Shown piece after piece: positions 1-8,468 of a stretch of DNA of 64,000 nucleotides. A model generated the notes under the pieces. It saw nothing but the letters and a program-made list of their open reading frames with translations, did no database searches and was not told the origin of the DNA. The stretch covers positions 124,001-188,000 of the forward strand of contig NZ_CP032347.1 of NCBI RefSeq assembly GCF_005222205.1, given 5' to 3'. Every line of letters begins with the position of its first letter. The stretch's first letter is position 1. Source of the stretch: Azospirillum brasilense (lineage in GTDB: Bacteria; Pseudomonadota; Alphaproteobacteria; Azospirillales; Azospirillaceae). The translations under genes and the position numbers were made by a program.

Positions 1-2322
1 CTCGCCACGCCGCGACATCACCTTGACCTCCGAGCCGCGGCGCAGGCCGCGCGCCTGCGCGTCGTCCGGGTGCATGTAGACCAGCGCCATCGGCATGGCC
101 TTGTAGAGTTCGGGCACCCGCATGGTCATGGAGCCGGAGTGCCAGTGCTCCAGCACGCGCCCCGTGACCAGCCACAGGTCGAAGTCCTTGTCCGGCGACT
201 CCGCCGGGGGTTCGTAGGGGAAGGCGAACAGGTTGGCCTTGCCGTCCGGGTTTCCGTAGAAGCGCACCCCCTCGCCCTTCGGGACGTAGGGGTCGAGCCC
301 CTCCCGGTAGCGCCACTTGGTCTCCTTGCCCTCGACCACCGGCCAGCGCAGCCCGCGCACTTCGTGATAGGTGTCGAAGGGCGCCAGATCGTGGCCGTGG
401 CCGCGCCCGAAGGCGGCGTATTCCTCGAACAGGCCCTTCTGCACGTAGAAGCCGAATTCCTTCGATTCCCGGTTCTCGTAGGCGGGGTCCAGTTCCGACA
501 GGGGGAAGCGGTCGACGTTGCCGTTGCGGAACAGCACGTCGAACAGATTTTTGCCGCGGAAGTCGGGGTTGGCGTCGAGGATTTCCTTCGGCCACACCTC
601 GTCGGTGGTGAAGCGCTTGGAGAACTCCATGAGTTGCCAGAGGTCGGAGCGCGCCTCGCCCGGCGCGTTGACAAGCTGGTGCCAGAAATGGGTCCGCCGC
701 TCCGCGTTGCCGTAGGCGCCCTCCTTCTCCACCCACATGGCGGCGGGCAGGATCAGGTCGGCGGCGGCGGCGGTCACCGTCGGGTAGGCGTCCGAGACGA
801 CGATGAAATTCTCCGGGTTGCGGTAGCCGGGATAGGTCTCGTTGTCGCTGTTGGGTGCCGCCTGGAGGTTGTTGTTGACCATGATCCAGTAGGCGTTGAG
901 CTTGCCGTCCTTCAGCATCCGGTCCTGCAGGACGGCGTGATAGCCGATCTTGCCGGGCAGCAGGCCCTTGGGGATCTTCCAGCCCTCCTCGACGTGGGAG
1001 CGGTGGGTGGGGTTGGTCACCTGCATGTCGGCGGGCAGCCGGTGGGCGAAGGTGCCGACCTCGCGCGCCGTGCCGCAGGCCGAGGGCTGGCCGGTCAGCG
1101 AGAAGGGGCTGTTTCCCGGCTCCGCGATTTTTCCGGTCAGCAGGTGGATGTTGTAGACCATGTGGTTCACCCACACGCCGCGGACGTGCTGGTTGAAGCC
1201 CATGGTCCACAGCGACATGACCTTGGTCTTTGGGTCGGCGTACATCTCGGCGAGCGCCAGCAGCCGTTCCTTCGGGACCTTGCTCAGCTCCGCCACCTTA
1301 TCCAGCGTGTAGTCACTGACGAAGGCGGCGAACTCGTCGAAACTCATGGGCTTGGAATCGGTCGGGTCCTTGGCGTTCGCCGCGCGCACCTCCAGCACGC
1401 TTTCGGGGCGCAGCCCATAGCCGATGTCTTTCTGGCCGAGGCGGAAGCTGCAATGCTTCTCGACGAACGCCTTGTTCACCCGCCCGGTCTGGATGATGTG
1501 GTTGGCGATGTAATTCAGGATGGCCAGATCGGTCCCCGGCTCGAAGATCATCGGCACGTCGGCCAGCTCGAAGCTGCGGTGCTCGAAGGTCGAGAGGACG
1601 GCCACCTTCACGTGGTTGTGGGCCAGCCGCCGGTCTGTGATGCGCGTCCACAGGATGGGGTGCATCTCCGCCATGTTCGAACCCCAGAGGACGAAGGCGT
1701 CGGCGTGCTCGAAATCGTCGTAGCAGCCCATCGGCTCGTCCATGCCGAAGGTGCGGATGAAGGCGACGGCGGCCGACGCCATGCAGTGGCGGGCGTTGGG
1801 GTCGAGGTTGTTGGTGCGGAAGCCGGCGCGCATCAGCTTCGACGCGGCGTAGCCCTCCCAGATCGTCCATTGGCCGGACCCGAACATGCCGACGGCGTCC
1901 GGCCCCTTCTCCTTCAGGACCCGCTTCCACTGGCGGGCCATCTCGTCGAAGGCCTCGTCCCAGGACACCGGGCGGAACTCCCCGTCCTTGTGGTACTTGC
2001 CGTCGCGCATGCGCAGCAGCGGCTGGGTCAGCCGGTCCTGGCCATACATGATCTTGGACAGGAAATAGCCCTTCACGCAGTTCAGGCCGCGGTTGACCTC
2101 CGCCTGCATGTCGCCGTGGGTGGCGACGACGCGGTTGTCCTTGGTGGCGACCATGACGCTGCACCCGGTGCCGCAGAAGCGGCAGGGCGCCTTGGACCAG
2201 GTGAGCTGGGCGTCCTCGCCCGCCACCATGGATTGCTGGGCCATGGCGGGCAGGCTGATGCCCCCCGCCGTCGCGGCGGCCGCGACCGCCTGCGCCTTGA
2301 TGAAATCCCGCCGGTCAAGCAT
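1..2322 (-). CDS. napA: Periplasmic nitrate reductase catalytic subunit NapA (3' end outside window)
   Basis: Reduces nitrate to nitrite in the periplasm using a bis-MGD molybdenum centre and one [4Fe-4S] cluster. The frame is open from the ATG at 2322 to the window edge, 774 codons of a family usually about 830 residues, so only the C-terminal tail is missing. The N-terminus carries a Tat signal (RRDFIK at residues 4-9, then an alanine-rich stretch ending AMA). Cluster cysteines are C47, C50, C54 and C82. C180 in NARHCMAS is the expected Mo ligand. It lies 44 bp after napD, in the order napE-F-D-A; napB and napC would be expected beyond the left edge. The open frame on the opposite strand across this gene is a GC-composition shadow. 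Confidence 0.97.
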   Translation of the reverse strand, partial: MLDRRDFIKAQAVAAAATAGGISLPAMAQQSMVAGEDAQLTWSKAPCRFCGTGCSVMVATKDNRVVATHGDMQAEVNRGLNCVKGYFLSKIMYGQDRLTQPLLRMRDGKYHKDGEFRPVSWDEAFDEMARQWKRVLKEKGPDAVGMFGSGQWTIWEGYAASKLMRAGFRTNNLDPNARHCMASAAVAFIRTFGMDEPMGCYDDFEHADAFVLWGSNMAEMHPILWTRITDRRLAHNHVKVAVLSTFEHRSFELADVPMIFEPGTDLAILNYIANHIIQTGRVNKAFVEKHCSFRLGQKDIGYGLRPESVLEVRAANAKDPTDSKPMSFDEFAAFVSDYTLDKVAELSKVPKERLLALAEMYADPKTKVMSLWTMGFNQHVRGVWVNHMVYNIHLLTGKIAEPGNSPFSLTGQPSACGTAREVGTFAHRLPADMQVTNPTHRSHVEEGWKIPKGLLPGKIGYHAVLQDRMLKDGKLNAYWIMVNNNLQAAPNSDNETYPGYRNPENFIVVSDAYPTVTAAAADLILPAAMWVEKEGAYGNAERRTHFWHQLVNAPGEARSDLWQLMEFSKRFTTDEVWPKEILDANPDFRGKNLFDVLFRNGNVDRFPLSELDPAYENRESKEFGFYVQKGLFEEYAAFGRGHGHDLAPFDTYHEVRGLRWPVVEGKETKWRYREGLDPYVPKGEGVRFYGNPDGKANLFAFPYEPPAESPDKDFDLWLVTGRVLEHWHSGSMTMRVPELYKAMPMALVYMHPDDAQARGLRRGSEVKVMSRRGE

Positions 2323-2366
2323 GGGTTCCTCCCCTCTTTTTCTTGATGAATGTGAAATCTGGCGCG

Positions 2367-2681
2367 TCAGCTTTGCGCCGTACCGACCTCCTCCGCGGTC
2401 CGTGCCGCCATCGGCTCGGCGTGGTGGAAGACCATGACCGCGGACATCACGCCGGGCATCAGGTGGATCGCGGTCATGCGGTCGGCGATGCGGCCCTCGT
2501 GGGGACCTTCCACGGTCACCACCATCCGGCCCCGCTCCTCCGCATGGACCTCCACATCGCCCAGCGCGGCGACGGCGGCGCGCACGTCGGGGCTGCGCTC
2601 CGGCCGCAAATGGACGAGGATGGAGGCGATGTGCCATTCCGCCGGCGCGTCGGCCGGTCGGTCTCGGGGCTCAGGGTGCAT
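2367..2681 (-). CDS. napD: NapA maturation chaperone NapD
   Basis: A 104-residue cytoplasmic chaperone that in this family binds the NapA Tat signal peptide and holds back export until the cofactor is inserted. The protein has the NapD ferredoxin-like fold pattern: HIASILVHLRPE near residue 17, a central VVTVEG strand and a MPGVMSAVMVFHH segment near the C-terminus. Its start overlaps the end of napF by 11 bp and napA follows 44 bp downstream, so translational coupling is likely. Confidence 0.93.
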   Translation of the reverse strand: MHPEPRDRPADAPAEWHIASILVHLRPERSPDVRAAVAALGDVEVHAEERGRMVVTVEGPHEGRIADRMTAIHLMPGVMSAVMVFHHAEPMAARTAEEVGTAQS

Positions 2682-3180
2682 GGACGGTCTCCGGTCCGGG
2701 GTGCAGGGTGACGGCGTCGGCGGGGCAGGCGGCCAGGCAGGCGCCGCAGCCGGTGCAGGCGCCGTCCTCCACCGTGGGAACCGCCACGCCGCCGGGCGCC
2801 AGGGCGAAGCGGATGGCCGATTCCGGGCAGGCGTCGCGGCAGCTCCGGCAAACGACGCGGTTCATGGCGAGGCAGGACGGGGCGATCCGCGCCGTCAGCG
2901 TCCAGGGGCGGGCGGTGCGGTCGAAGACCGGTTCGGGGCAGGACTCGGCACAGGCCGCGCAGAAGCTGCACTCGCCCTGCCGGAAATCGATCTCGGGAAA
3001 GCCACCGTCGCCCCGGCGGATGATCCCCTCCGGGCAGGCGTCGGCGCAGGCGCCGCAGCGCGTGCACAGGTCGGTGAAGCGGTCCGTCCGGGACCAGGGC
3101 GGGCGCAACGGTGCCGGCTCGGCGCGCCGCCGTCCGCGGAGAAAGCCTCGTCGCCCCAAATCGACCGGGTCATCGGCCAT
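2671..3180 (-). CDS. napF: Ferredoxin-type protein NapF
   Basis: A 169-residue cytoplasmic iron-sulfur protein; NapF family members are implicated in electron delivery or in assembly of the NapA iron-sulfur centre. Four cysteine motifs are visible: C39-C42-C45-C49P, C71-C74-C77-C81P, an atypical one at C103/C111-C114-C118P, and C142-C145-C148-C152P. An N-terminal RRGFLRGRRR resembles a Tat motif, but no hydrophobic stretch follows it, so the protein should stay in the cytoplasm. It lies 13 bp after napE and overlaps napD. Confidence 0.94.
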   Translation of the reverse strand: MADDPVDLGRRGFLRGRRRAEPAPLRPPWSRTDRFTDLCTRCGACADACPEGIIRRGDGGFPEIDFRQGECSFCAACAESCPEPVFDRTARPWTLTARIAPSCLAMNRVVCRSCRDACPESAIRFALAPGGVAVPTVEDGACTGCGACLAACPADAVTLHPGPETVHAP

Positions 3181-3193
3181 GGCGCCGCACGCC

Positions 3194-3415
3194 TCAGACC
3201 GGGGGCGGACCGGGCGGACCCATGATGAGTTGCGACATCCAGACCAGGAAGCCGTAGCCGCCCACGACGGCGACCGACAGGATCGGCCAGATCACCACCG
3301 CCAGGATCAGGAACATGGCGATTTCCCGCCGCTTCGCGCCGGGATCGGGCAAAGGCGGGTTGGCGGTGGGACGGGCCGGGAAGCGGACGGGGTCCGGTAA
3401 CGGTTGGCGGTTCAT
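3194..3415 (-). CDS. napE: Small membrane protein NapE
   Basis: A 73-residue protein with one membrane segment at about residues 32-55 (MFLILAVVIWPILSVAVVGG region), preceded by a proline-rich cytoplasmic tail containing KRREI. This matches the NapE family, whose function is unknown but which heads nap operons in alphaproteobacteria. The ATG at 3415 is chosen because homology-like sequence begins there. The frame continues open upstream to about 3814, but that extension looks non-coding. It is the first gene of the nap operon. Confidence 0.88.
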   Translation of the reverse strand: MNRQPLPDPVRFPARPTANPPLPDPGAKRREIAMFLILAVVIWPILSVAVVGGYGFLVWMSQLIMGPPGPPPV

Positions 3416-3599
3416 GGCGGCTCCCGTTTTTGGCGGGCGGTGGCGGTGCCGACAGCCGGAAAGACGGTCGGGCGCTCCAACAACAGGTTGAGCGCGGCTT
3501 CTGTTCCCGGTGGCGCGGCGCGCGATGGAGAGGCCGTCGGCAGGGCGTCCCCGCCGCCTCATTGATGGTCGATCGGGCGGATTATTCGTTTGGCGAACT

Positions 3600-3880
3600 T
3601 TTTTTTGAGGGTCCCCGGGATTAAGCGGAGCCCGGGTCCGTAAACTGAGTGATGAGGGGATAAGGAGGTCGGATGGCCTTGGTGTGATTTGGGTCTCCGG
3701 ATTGTTTATTTCCGATTCGGACAGGACGCACAGATTGGATCGACTACGAGGTTGCTGATGATCTGAAGTTCTGTAAGATTGGAACAGCCGTTCTTGGTGT
3801 AACGGCTTCTCCACTGTTGTGATCGTAAGTGAAGCGAACTCAATCAGAGGCCGCGCCTGCTTTGGCGCGGCCTTTTTTTT
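3600..3880 (+). ncRNA. Candidate structured small RNA
   Basis: Several hairpins are seen in order: a CCCGGG/CCCGGG stem around 3615-3640; a two-layer stem near 3783-3822 (AACAG/CTGTT outside GCCGTT/AACGGC); and a terminal 9-bp GC stem followed by eight Ts at 3849-3880. No open reading frame of useful length starts after the good Shine-Dalgarno-like AAGGAGG at 3662; the ATG there meets a stop after four codons. No protein gene on the plus strand lies upstream for the terminator to serve, which argues for an independent transcript. No known RNA family was recognised and the 5' end is a guess. Confidence 0.35.
3849..3880 (+). terminator. Strong intrinsic terminator
   Basis: Perfect 9-bp stem GGCCGCGCC / GGCGCGGCC with a 6-nt loop, followed by TTTTTTTT. 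It faces rightward, with no annotated plus-strand gene upstream. Confidence 0.85.
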
Positions 3881-4000
3881 GTTCTTTCAAAGTCATAGGA
3901 CGAAAGTTCGGCGTCGCCAATGCTGCTTCTGCGTAGGGCATACCTGCAACGATAGTTGCGACAAGGGGGACTATTTGTGCTGTGATTCCTGAAACGGATG

Positions 4001-4051
4001 TTGTGTTCCGCTGATTGTGTGGTATACCAAGTACGAAATGCGGAACACCAA
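4001..4051. promoter_or_regulatory. Nested inverted repeat upstream of the OFA transporter
   Basis: Outer arms GTGTTCCGC (4003-4011) and GCGGAACAC (4040-4048) are perfect complements. Inside them sits the perfect palindrome TGGTATACCA (4020-4029). The inner motif resembles operators bound by FadR/GntR-type regulators. It lies about 140 bp before the transporter start. Function is inferred. Confidence 0.4.
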
Positions 4052-4190
4052 GCCTCTCCCAACGGTGGCGGTGGTGCTCCCGCCAAGACGTGAAGGGCAC
4101 GCAAGCCCCGAAGAAAGGCAATGCGACAACAACCATCGGCCCCGCCCGGCTGAGTTGAGTGTTCGATCACCGCATTGGGGAGGAAGAGTA

Positions 4191-5519
4191 ATGAGTCAGT
4201 CCATCGCTGCACCGCCTGGCGGCTCGCAGGCGTCCGTTTCCGAAGGCGCGCGCTGGATGCAGATCGTCGTCGGCATCGTCTGCATGGTCGCCGCGGCCAA
4301 CATCCAGTATGCCTGGACGCTCTTCGTGCCGGAAATCCAGGCCACCCATGGCTGGACCCGCGCTTCGATCCAGACCGCCTTCACCGTCTTCGTCGTCGTC
4401 CAGACCTGGCTGACCCCCATCGAAGGCTACTTCATCGACCGCTACGGCCCCCGCGTCATCGTCGCCTTCGGCGGCGTGATGACCGGCCTCTCCTGGATCA
4501 TCGACAGCTACGCCGGCTCGCTCGGCATGCTCTATGTCGGTTCGGCCATCGGCGGCATCGGCGTCGGCTGCGTCTACGCCACCTGCGTCAACAGCGCCAT
4601 CAAGTGGTTCCCGGACAAGCGCGGCCTCGCCGTCGGTCTGACCGCGGGCGGCTATGGCGCCGGCTCGGCCCTGACGATCCTGCCGATCGCCAACATGATC
4701 CACTCCTCGGGCTATCAGGCGGCCTTCTTCTGGTTCGGCCTGCTGCAGGGCACGATCATCCTCATCGCCGCCTACTTCCTGCGCGCCCCGCAGAAGGATC
4801 AGGTGAAGTCCTCGACCAAGGTCCTGCAGTCCCGCCGCGACTACACGCTGAAGGAAGCGCTGCAGACGCCGGTCTTCTGGGTCATGATGGTCATGTTCAT
4901 CTGCACCGTCTCGGGCGGTCTGATGGCGGTGGCCCAGCTCGGCGTGATCGCCCACGATCTGGGCGTGAAGGAAGCCCCGATCAGCCTGTTCGGCATCACC
5001 ATGGCGGCGCTGCCCTTCGCGCTGATGCTCGACCGCGTGATGAACGGCATCTCCCGTCCGCTGTTCGGCTTCATCTCCGACCACATCGGCCGTGAAGCGA
5101 CCATGTTCATCGCCTTCACCTTCGAAGGCATCGGCATCCTGATGCTCAGCCGCTTCGGCCACGACCCGATCATGTTCCTGATCCTGTCGGGCATGGTGTT
5201 CCTGGCCTGGGGCGAAGTGTACAGCCTGTTCAGCGCGACCTCGGCGGACACCTTCGGCACCAAGCACGCGGCGAAGATCTACGGCGTGCTGTACTGCGCC
5301 AAGGGCATCGCGGCCCTCCTGGTCCCGCTGGGCAACCTGCTGATGGAAGCCACCGGCACCTGGGCGACCGTGCTCTACATCTGCGCCACCATGGATCTGT
5401 TCGCGGCGGTCTGCGCCATCACCGTCCTGCGGCCCATGTTGCGCAAGCACCATGCCCGCAACGCCGAACTCGCCGCCCAGCAGGGCACGGGTCCGGTCAC
5501 GGCGGCGGCCAGCCCGTAA
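4191..5519 (+). CDS. OFA-family MFS transporter (oxalate/formate antiporter-like)
   Basis: A 442-residue inner-membrane carrier of the major facilitator superfamily with about 12 membrane segments in two halves separated by a charged loop near residues 205-230. The loop motif DRYGPR (about residue 87) is the MFS motif A of the oxalate/formate:proton antiporter (OFA) subfamily. The substrate is probably a small organic anion; oxalate or formate cannot be assigned from sequence alone. The ATG at 4191 follows GGGGAGGAAG with good spacing. The gene stands alone, with a strong terminator 25 bp after the stop. Confidence 0.85.
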   Translation: MSQSIAAPPGGSQASVSEGARWMQIVVGIVCMVAAANIQYAWTLFVPEIQATHGWTRASIQTAFTVFVVVQTWLTPIEGYFIDRYGPRVIVAFGGVMTGLSWIIDSYAGSLGMLYVGSAIGGIGVGCVYATCVNSAIKWFPDKRGLAVGLTAGGYGAGSALTILPIANMIHSSGYQAAFFWFGLLQGTIILIAAYFLRAPQKDQVKSSTKVLQSRRDYTLKEALQTPVFWVMMVMFICTVSGGLMAVAQLGVIAHDLGVKEAPISLFGITMAALPFALMLDRVMNGISRPLFGFISDHIGREATMFIAFTFEGIGILMLSRFGHDPIMFLILSGMVFLAWGEVYSLFSATSADTFGTKHAAKIYGVLYCAKGIAALLVPLGNLLMEATGTWATVLYICATMDLFAAVCAITVLRPMLRKHHARNAELAAQQGTGPVTAAASP

Positions 5520-5544
5520 CCTCCGCCTCAGCGGATCGACGGAA

Positions 5545-5570
5545 GGGGACCACGCGCGTGGTCCCCTTTT
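5545..5570 (+). terminator. Intrinsic terminator of the OFA transporter gene
   Basis: A 22-bp perfect palindrome GGGGACCACGC/GCGTGGTCCCC followed by TTTT, just after the transporter stop codon. Confidence 0.85.
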
Positions 5571-5645
5571 CGGCGTTCCGGGCCGGCCTTGCGTATCGGA
5601 AGATGCGGAGTGGGGCAGGGATGTGGTCGTGTCGGCGGAGGGGGC

Positions 5646-6161
5646 ATGGACAATCGACGGCGGAGTCACGGAATGGCAAAGGACGACGGCAGTTTCCGGC
5701 TGGTGGTCGCCTGCTCTCTGGGCGGGGTGGCGGTCAGCGTGGCCCTCGGCTCGCTGCTGCTGTCGCGATGGACGCCCCGGACGGAGAACACGGTGGTCGA
5801 ACGGGCGATCCACAACATGGACCGGGAGACCTGCGAGCGGGTGCTGCACTCCTTCACACAGCCACAGCCGGTGGGCACCCGCGTGCTGTGGCTGTGGGCC
5901 GAGGAATCGACGCCGGGCGTCTTCACCGGAGCGCCCTGGACGTCGCGGGTGACCGGGCCGGGCGTGCAGACGGCGGCGGCCGGGGCGGCTGGAGGGGGGA
6001 GCGGGGCGATGGCCGGCCGCTCTCCCCGTCCCTACGCCTTCGATCCGGCGTCCCAGGTGGCGCCGGACGCGGCCTGCTCCTTCCCGAACAACTCCCTGCA
6101 CATCGTGTCGGTGGAGTATCCGCCCAAGCCGGACGCCGCTCCGGCAACCGGTAAGCCGTAG
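5646..6161 (+). CDS. Hypothetical single-pass membrane or secreted protein
   Basis: About 171 residues if started at the ATG at 5646, which follows GGAGG with 5-bp spacing; an ATG at 5673 is the alternative. An N-terminal hydrophobic segment (VVACSLGGVAVSVALGSLLL region) suggests a signal anchor. The rest is soluble with two cysteines (in TCERVL and ACSFPN) that could pair in the periplasm, and a glycine/alanine-rich linker. No family recognised. A bidirectional terminator separates it from the convergent Bax-inhibitor gene. Confidence 0.6.
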   Translation: MDNRRRSHGMAKDDGSFRLVVACSLGGVAVSVALGSLLLSRWTPRTENTVVERAIHNMDRETCERVLHSFTQPQPVGTRVLWLWAEESTPGVFTGAPWTSRVTGPGVQTAAAGAAGGGSGAMAGRSPRPYAFDPASQVAPDAACSFPNNSLHIVSVEYPPKPDAAPATGKP

Positions 6162-6167
6162 AAAGGA

Positions 6168-6200
6168 AAAGGGCCGGCCGCGGGAAGCGGCCGGCCCTTT
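6168..6200. terminator. Bidirectional intrinsic terminator
   Basis: A 14-bp stem (AAAGGGCCGGCCGC / GCGGCCGGCCCTTT) with a 5-nt loop lies between two convergent genes. It has a T-run in each direction, so it can end both transcripts. Confidence 0.85.
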
Positions 6201-6233
6201 CTGGCAGGCGGTGCGCCGGATGGAAGCGCCGCC

Positions 6234-6956
6234 TTACTCCTCGCGGTTGCCCATGAGCTGGAGGAGCATCTGGAAGAGGTTGATGAAGTTGAGGTAGAGC
6301 GAGAGGGCGCCCATGACGGCGAGCTTGGTGTTGCCCTCATGGCCGTAGCCCTCGGCGTACTCCTCCTTGATGCGCTGGGTGTCGTAGGCGGTCAGGCCGG
6401 TGAAGATGACCACGCCGATGACCGAGATGGCGAACTGCAGCGCGCTGGAGCCGACGAAGATGTTGACCAGGCTGGCGATGACGATGCCGATCAGGCCCAT
6501 CATCAGGAACGAGCCCATCTTCGACAGGTCGGCCTTGGTGGTGTAGCCCCACAGGCTCATCGCCGCGAACATCGCCGCGGTGATGAAGAACACCCGCGCC
6601 ACGCTGGCCCCGGTGAAGACCAGGAAGATCGACGCCATCGACACGCCCATCACCGCGCAGAAGGCCCAGAACAGCCCCTGCAGCGCGCTGGCCGACATCG
6701 CGTGGAAGCGGAAGGACAGCACCATGATGAAGGCCAGCGGCGCCAGCATCACCACCCACTTCAGCGGGGTCGTGAAGATCGGAACGTACAGCGCCGGCGT
6801 GCTCGCCACGAACAGCGCCACCAGCCCCGTCACGCCAAGGCCGAGCATCATGAAGTTGTAGACCCGCAGCATGTGCTTGCGCAGGCCCTCGTCGAACGCC
6901 GCGCCGTAGGCCGGCGCCGCGCTGCCGAATTGGTTTCCGTAGAAGGGTCCGCTCAT
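6234..6956 (-). CDS. Bax inhibitor-1/YccA family membrane protein
   Basis: A 240-residue integral membrane protein with about seven hydrophobic segments. It shows the family signature FTGLTAYDTQRIKEEY near residue 190 and the terminal NFINLFQMLLQLMG segment. Bacterial members are proposed pH-sensitive calcium leak channels or partners of FtsH; the role here is not shown by sequence. The first 25 residues are a soluble, glycine/alanine-rich lead. It lies 80 bp downstream of the anti-sigma gene on the same strand and may be cotranscribed. Confidence 0.92.
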   Translation of the reverse strand: MSGPFYGNQFGSAAPAYGAAFDEGLRKHMLRVYNFMMLGLGVTGLVALFVASTPALYVPIFTTPLKWVVMLAPLAFIMVLSFRFHAMSASALQGLFWAFCAVMGVSMASIFLVFTGASVARVFFITAAMFAAMSLWGYTTKADLSKMGSFLMMGLIGIVIASLVNIFVGSSALQFAISVIGVVIFTGLTAYDTQRIKEEYAEGYGHEGNTKLAVMGALSLYLNFINLFQMLLQLMGNREE

Positions 6957-7012
6957 CGTCTCACCATGTCCTTCGGATGCTTGTCGTTCAGAGGCTTGTC
7001 GTTCAATGCGTC

Positions 7013-7050
7013 GGCTTCAGAACCAGGCCATGGCTTCAGAACCAGGCCAT
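7013..7050. repeat. Perfect 19-bp tandem duplication over the anti-sigma stop codon
   Basis: GGCTTCAGAACCAGGCCAT occurs twice, head to tail (7013-7031 and 7032-7050). The second copy encodes the last codons and stop of the anti-sigma gene, so the gene end is exactly repeated downstream. A separate 12-bp repeat, GCTTGTCGTTCA, is found at 6979-6990 and 6994-7005. Confidence 0.9.
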
Positions 7051-7917
7051 GCGGGCGTCGCGGGCGTGGGCCAGGATTTCCTTTTCCGGCTGTTCGCCGC
7101 ACAGCGCGTAGACCGTCGTCCCGACCTGCCAGTAGGCGACTGAGACGTTGCCGATCCGCTCCGCCTGGGGTTCGGTGACGGCGAAGCGGTCGACCTCGCT
7201 GGCGAACAGCGTGATCAACTGCGACCCGCCGTGGCGGTAGGCCGCCTGCACCGCGACCCCGCCGTCCCAGGCCACGGTGCGCAGCCCATCCGGCGCCTGC
7301 CCGATGTCGAGCTGCGGGATCGGCACCGCAACCTCAGGGGTGGCGGGGGCGAGCCGATTCACCAGGGAATGGGCGGCGTCGGCGAAGGGCTTGAAGTCGA
7401 TCCCGCTGTGCAGCGCCTGCTGGTGGGTCTGGGCCGCGATGGTGATGTAGTGGGTGGCCGCGTGCGCCGTGGCCACCGGGTTGACCGACAGGGACGACAC
7501 CGCGCTGTGCGCCGTCCAGCCGAGCCCGACGAGGCAGAGCGCCGCCACGGCGCGCCGCCCGCGGCCCGAGCCGGTGGCGGCCCGCGCCCGCGCCCGGTTC
7601 ATCAGCTCCGCCGCCGGGCGCCGCCACAGGGCGCCCCACTGCTTGCGGCGCGGCAGCGGCGCGCCGGCGCCGACCGCCGGCTGGGCCGGGGCGGCAGGCG
7701 GTTCGGGCGGGGCCGGTTCCGGCTCCGCCTTCTCGACGGCCGGACCGGCTATGAACAGGCGGATCTCGTCGCGCACCCGCATGTCGTGCATGACGCGGGC
7801 GGCCTCGTCCGGATTGGCCTCCAGATAGGCTTCCACCTCGATGCGGCGCTGCGCGTCGAGCTCGCCGTCCACATAGGCGTTCAGGTCGATGTCGCTGATC
7901 GGTTCGTTCATCGTCAT
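7036..7917 (-). CDS. Membrane-bound anti-sigma factor
   Basis: A 293-residue protein with the layout of single-pass anti-sigma factors. A short N-terminal cytoplasmic domain (LNAYVDGELDAQRRIEVE near residues 12-29) resembles the sigma-binding helix region of the COG5662 group. It is followed by a proline-rich linker (65-90), one membrane segment (about 122-139) and a periplasmic domain. No His-Cys zinc motif is present. The ATG at 7917 overlaps the sigma stop codon by 4 bp, which supports coexpression and pairing. The signal sensed by the periplasmic domain is unknown. Confidence 0.85.
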   Translation of the reverse strand: MTMNEPISDIDLNAYVDGELDAQRRIEVEAYLEANPDEAARVMHDMRVRDEIRLFIAGPAVEKAEPEPAPPEPPAAPAQPAVGAGAPLPRRKQWGALWRRPAAELMNRARARAATGSGRGRRAVAALCLVGLGWTAHSAVSSLSVNPVATAHAATHYITIAAQTHQQALHSGIDFKPFADAAHSLVNRLAPATPEVAVPIPQLDIGQAPDGLRTVAWDGGVAVQAAYRHGGSQLITLFASEVDRFAVTEPQAERIGNVSVAYWQVGTTVYALCGEQPEKEILAHARDARMAWF

Positions 7918-8468
7918 TTCACCACGCGCAACGAAGGGCGCTGGACCCGGTCTGATGGGGTTCGGTCGGACTGGTCTGACGCCGGCTGGCGCCCGCCGCC
8001 CGTCTTGGCCCGCAGCGCGTCGCGCGCGCGGCCCAGGCGGGACATCAGGGTGCCCACGGGGATGCCCAGACACTCCGCGGCGTCCCGGTAGGACATGCCG
8101 TCGAGCGCCACCAGCACCAGGGCCTCCCGCTGTTCGACCGGCAGGGTCATCAGGGCCGCGATGGTTTGGCCGAGATGGACGTGGCTCATCTGCGCCGGCG
8201 GGGAGCCTTCCTCCGCCATCGAGATCAGCTCGCCGGTCGCTTGGCGTTCGGCCTGCTGGCGCCGCCAGCGGTCCACGAAGGTGTTGTGGACGATGGCGAG
8301 CAGCCACTTGCGCAGGTCGCGCCCGTCCGTGAAGGACGACGCCCCCTCGATGGCCTTGACGAGCGCCTCCTGGACGAGGTCCTCCGCCTGGTCGGGGTCG
8401 CGCATCAGGACCAGGGCGTAGCGCCTCAGAACGTCCAGATGCTGTCCCAGCTCGTCTTTCATCACCAT
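7914..8468 (-). CDS. ECF-type RNA polymerase sigma factor
   Basis: Region 2 spans about residues 10-75 (DQAEDLVQEAL, then RKWLLAIVHNTFVDRWRR) and region 4 about 105-155 (LPVEQREALVLVALDGMSYRDAAECLGIPVGTLMSR in pieces). The frame is open upstream to 8627, but homology starts near 8468. The start is therefore uncertain: ATGs at 8462, 8468, 8495 and 8504 are all possible, and AAGAAG lies upstream of 8468. The gene is translationally coupled to the downstream anti-sigma gene. No clear autoregulatory ECF promoter was identified. Confidence 0.88.
   Translation of the reverse strand: MVMKDELGQHLDVLRRYALVLMRDPDQAEDLVQEALVKAIEGASSFTDGRDLRKWLLAIVHNTFVDRWRRQQAERQATGELISMAEEGSPPAQMSHVHLGQTIAALMTLPVEQREALVLVALDGMSYRDAAECLGIPVGTLMSRLGRARDALRAKTGGGRQPASDQSDRTPSDRVQRPSLRVVK

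Larger units (their letters stand above)
3416..4190. promoter_or_regulatory. 775-bp intergenic region between napE and the OFA transporter
   Basis: No protein-coding gene is supported here. The region is richer in A+T than its neighbours and must contain the nap promoter (leftward) and the transporter promoter (rightward). It holds a half-conserved FNR-like element (TTGATGGTCGATCG, 3562-3575), a structured segment ending in a strong rightward terminator (3600-3880), and a nested palindrome (4001-4051). The FNR-like element has only one good half-site, so oxygen control is only suggested. Confidence 0.5.

Noticed and set aside
70..2346. Long plus-strand open frame across napA
   Set aside because: Antisense shadow of napA; low-complexity translation without motifs.
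3562..3575. FNR/FixK box upstream of napE
   Set aside because: Only the TTGAT half-site is good; the other half (GATCG) deviates, so it is not listed as a site of its own.
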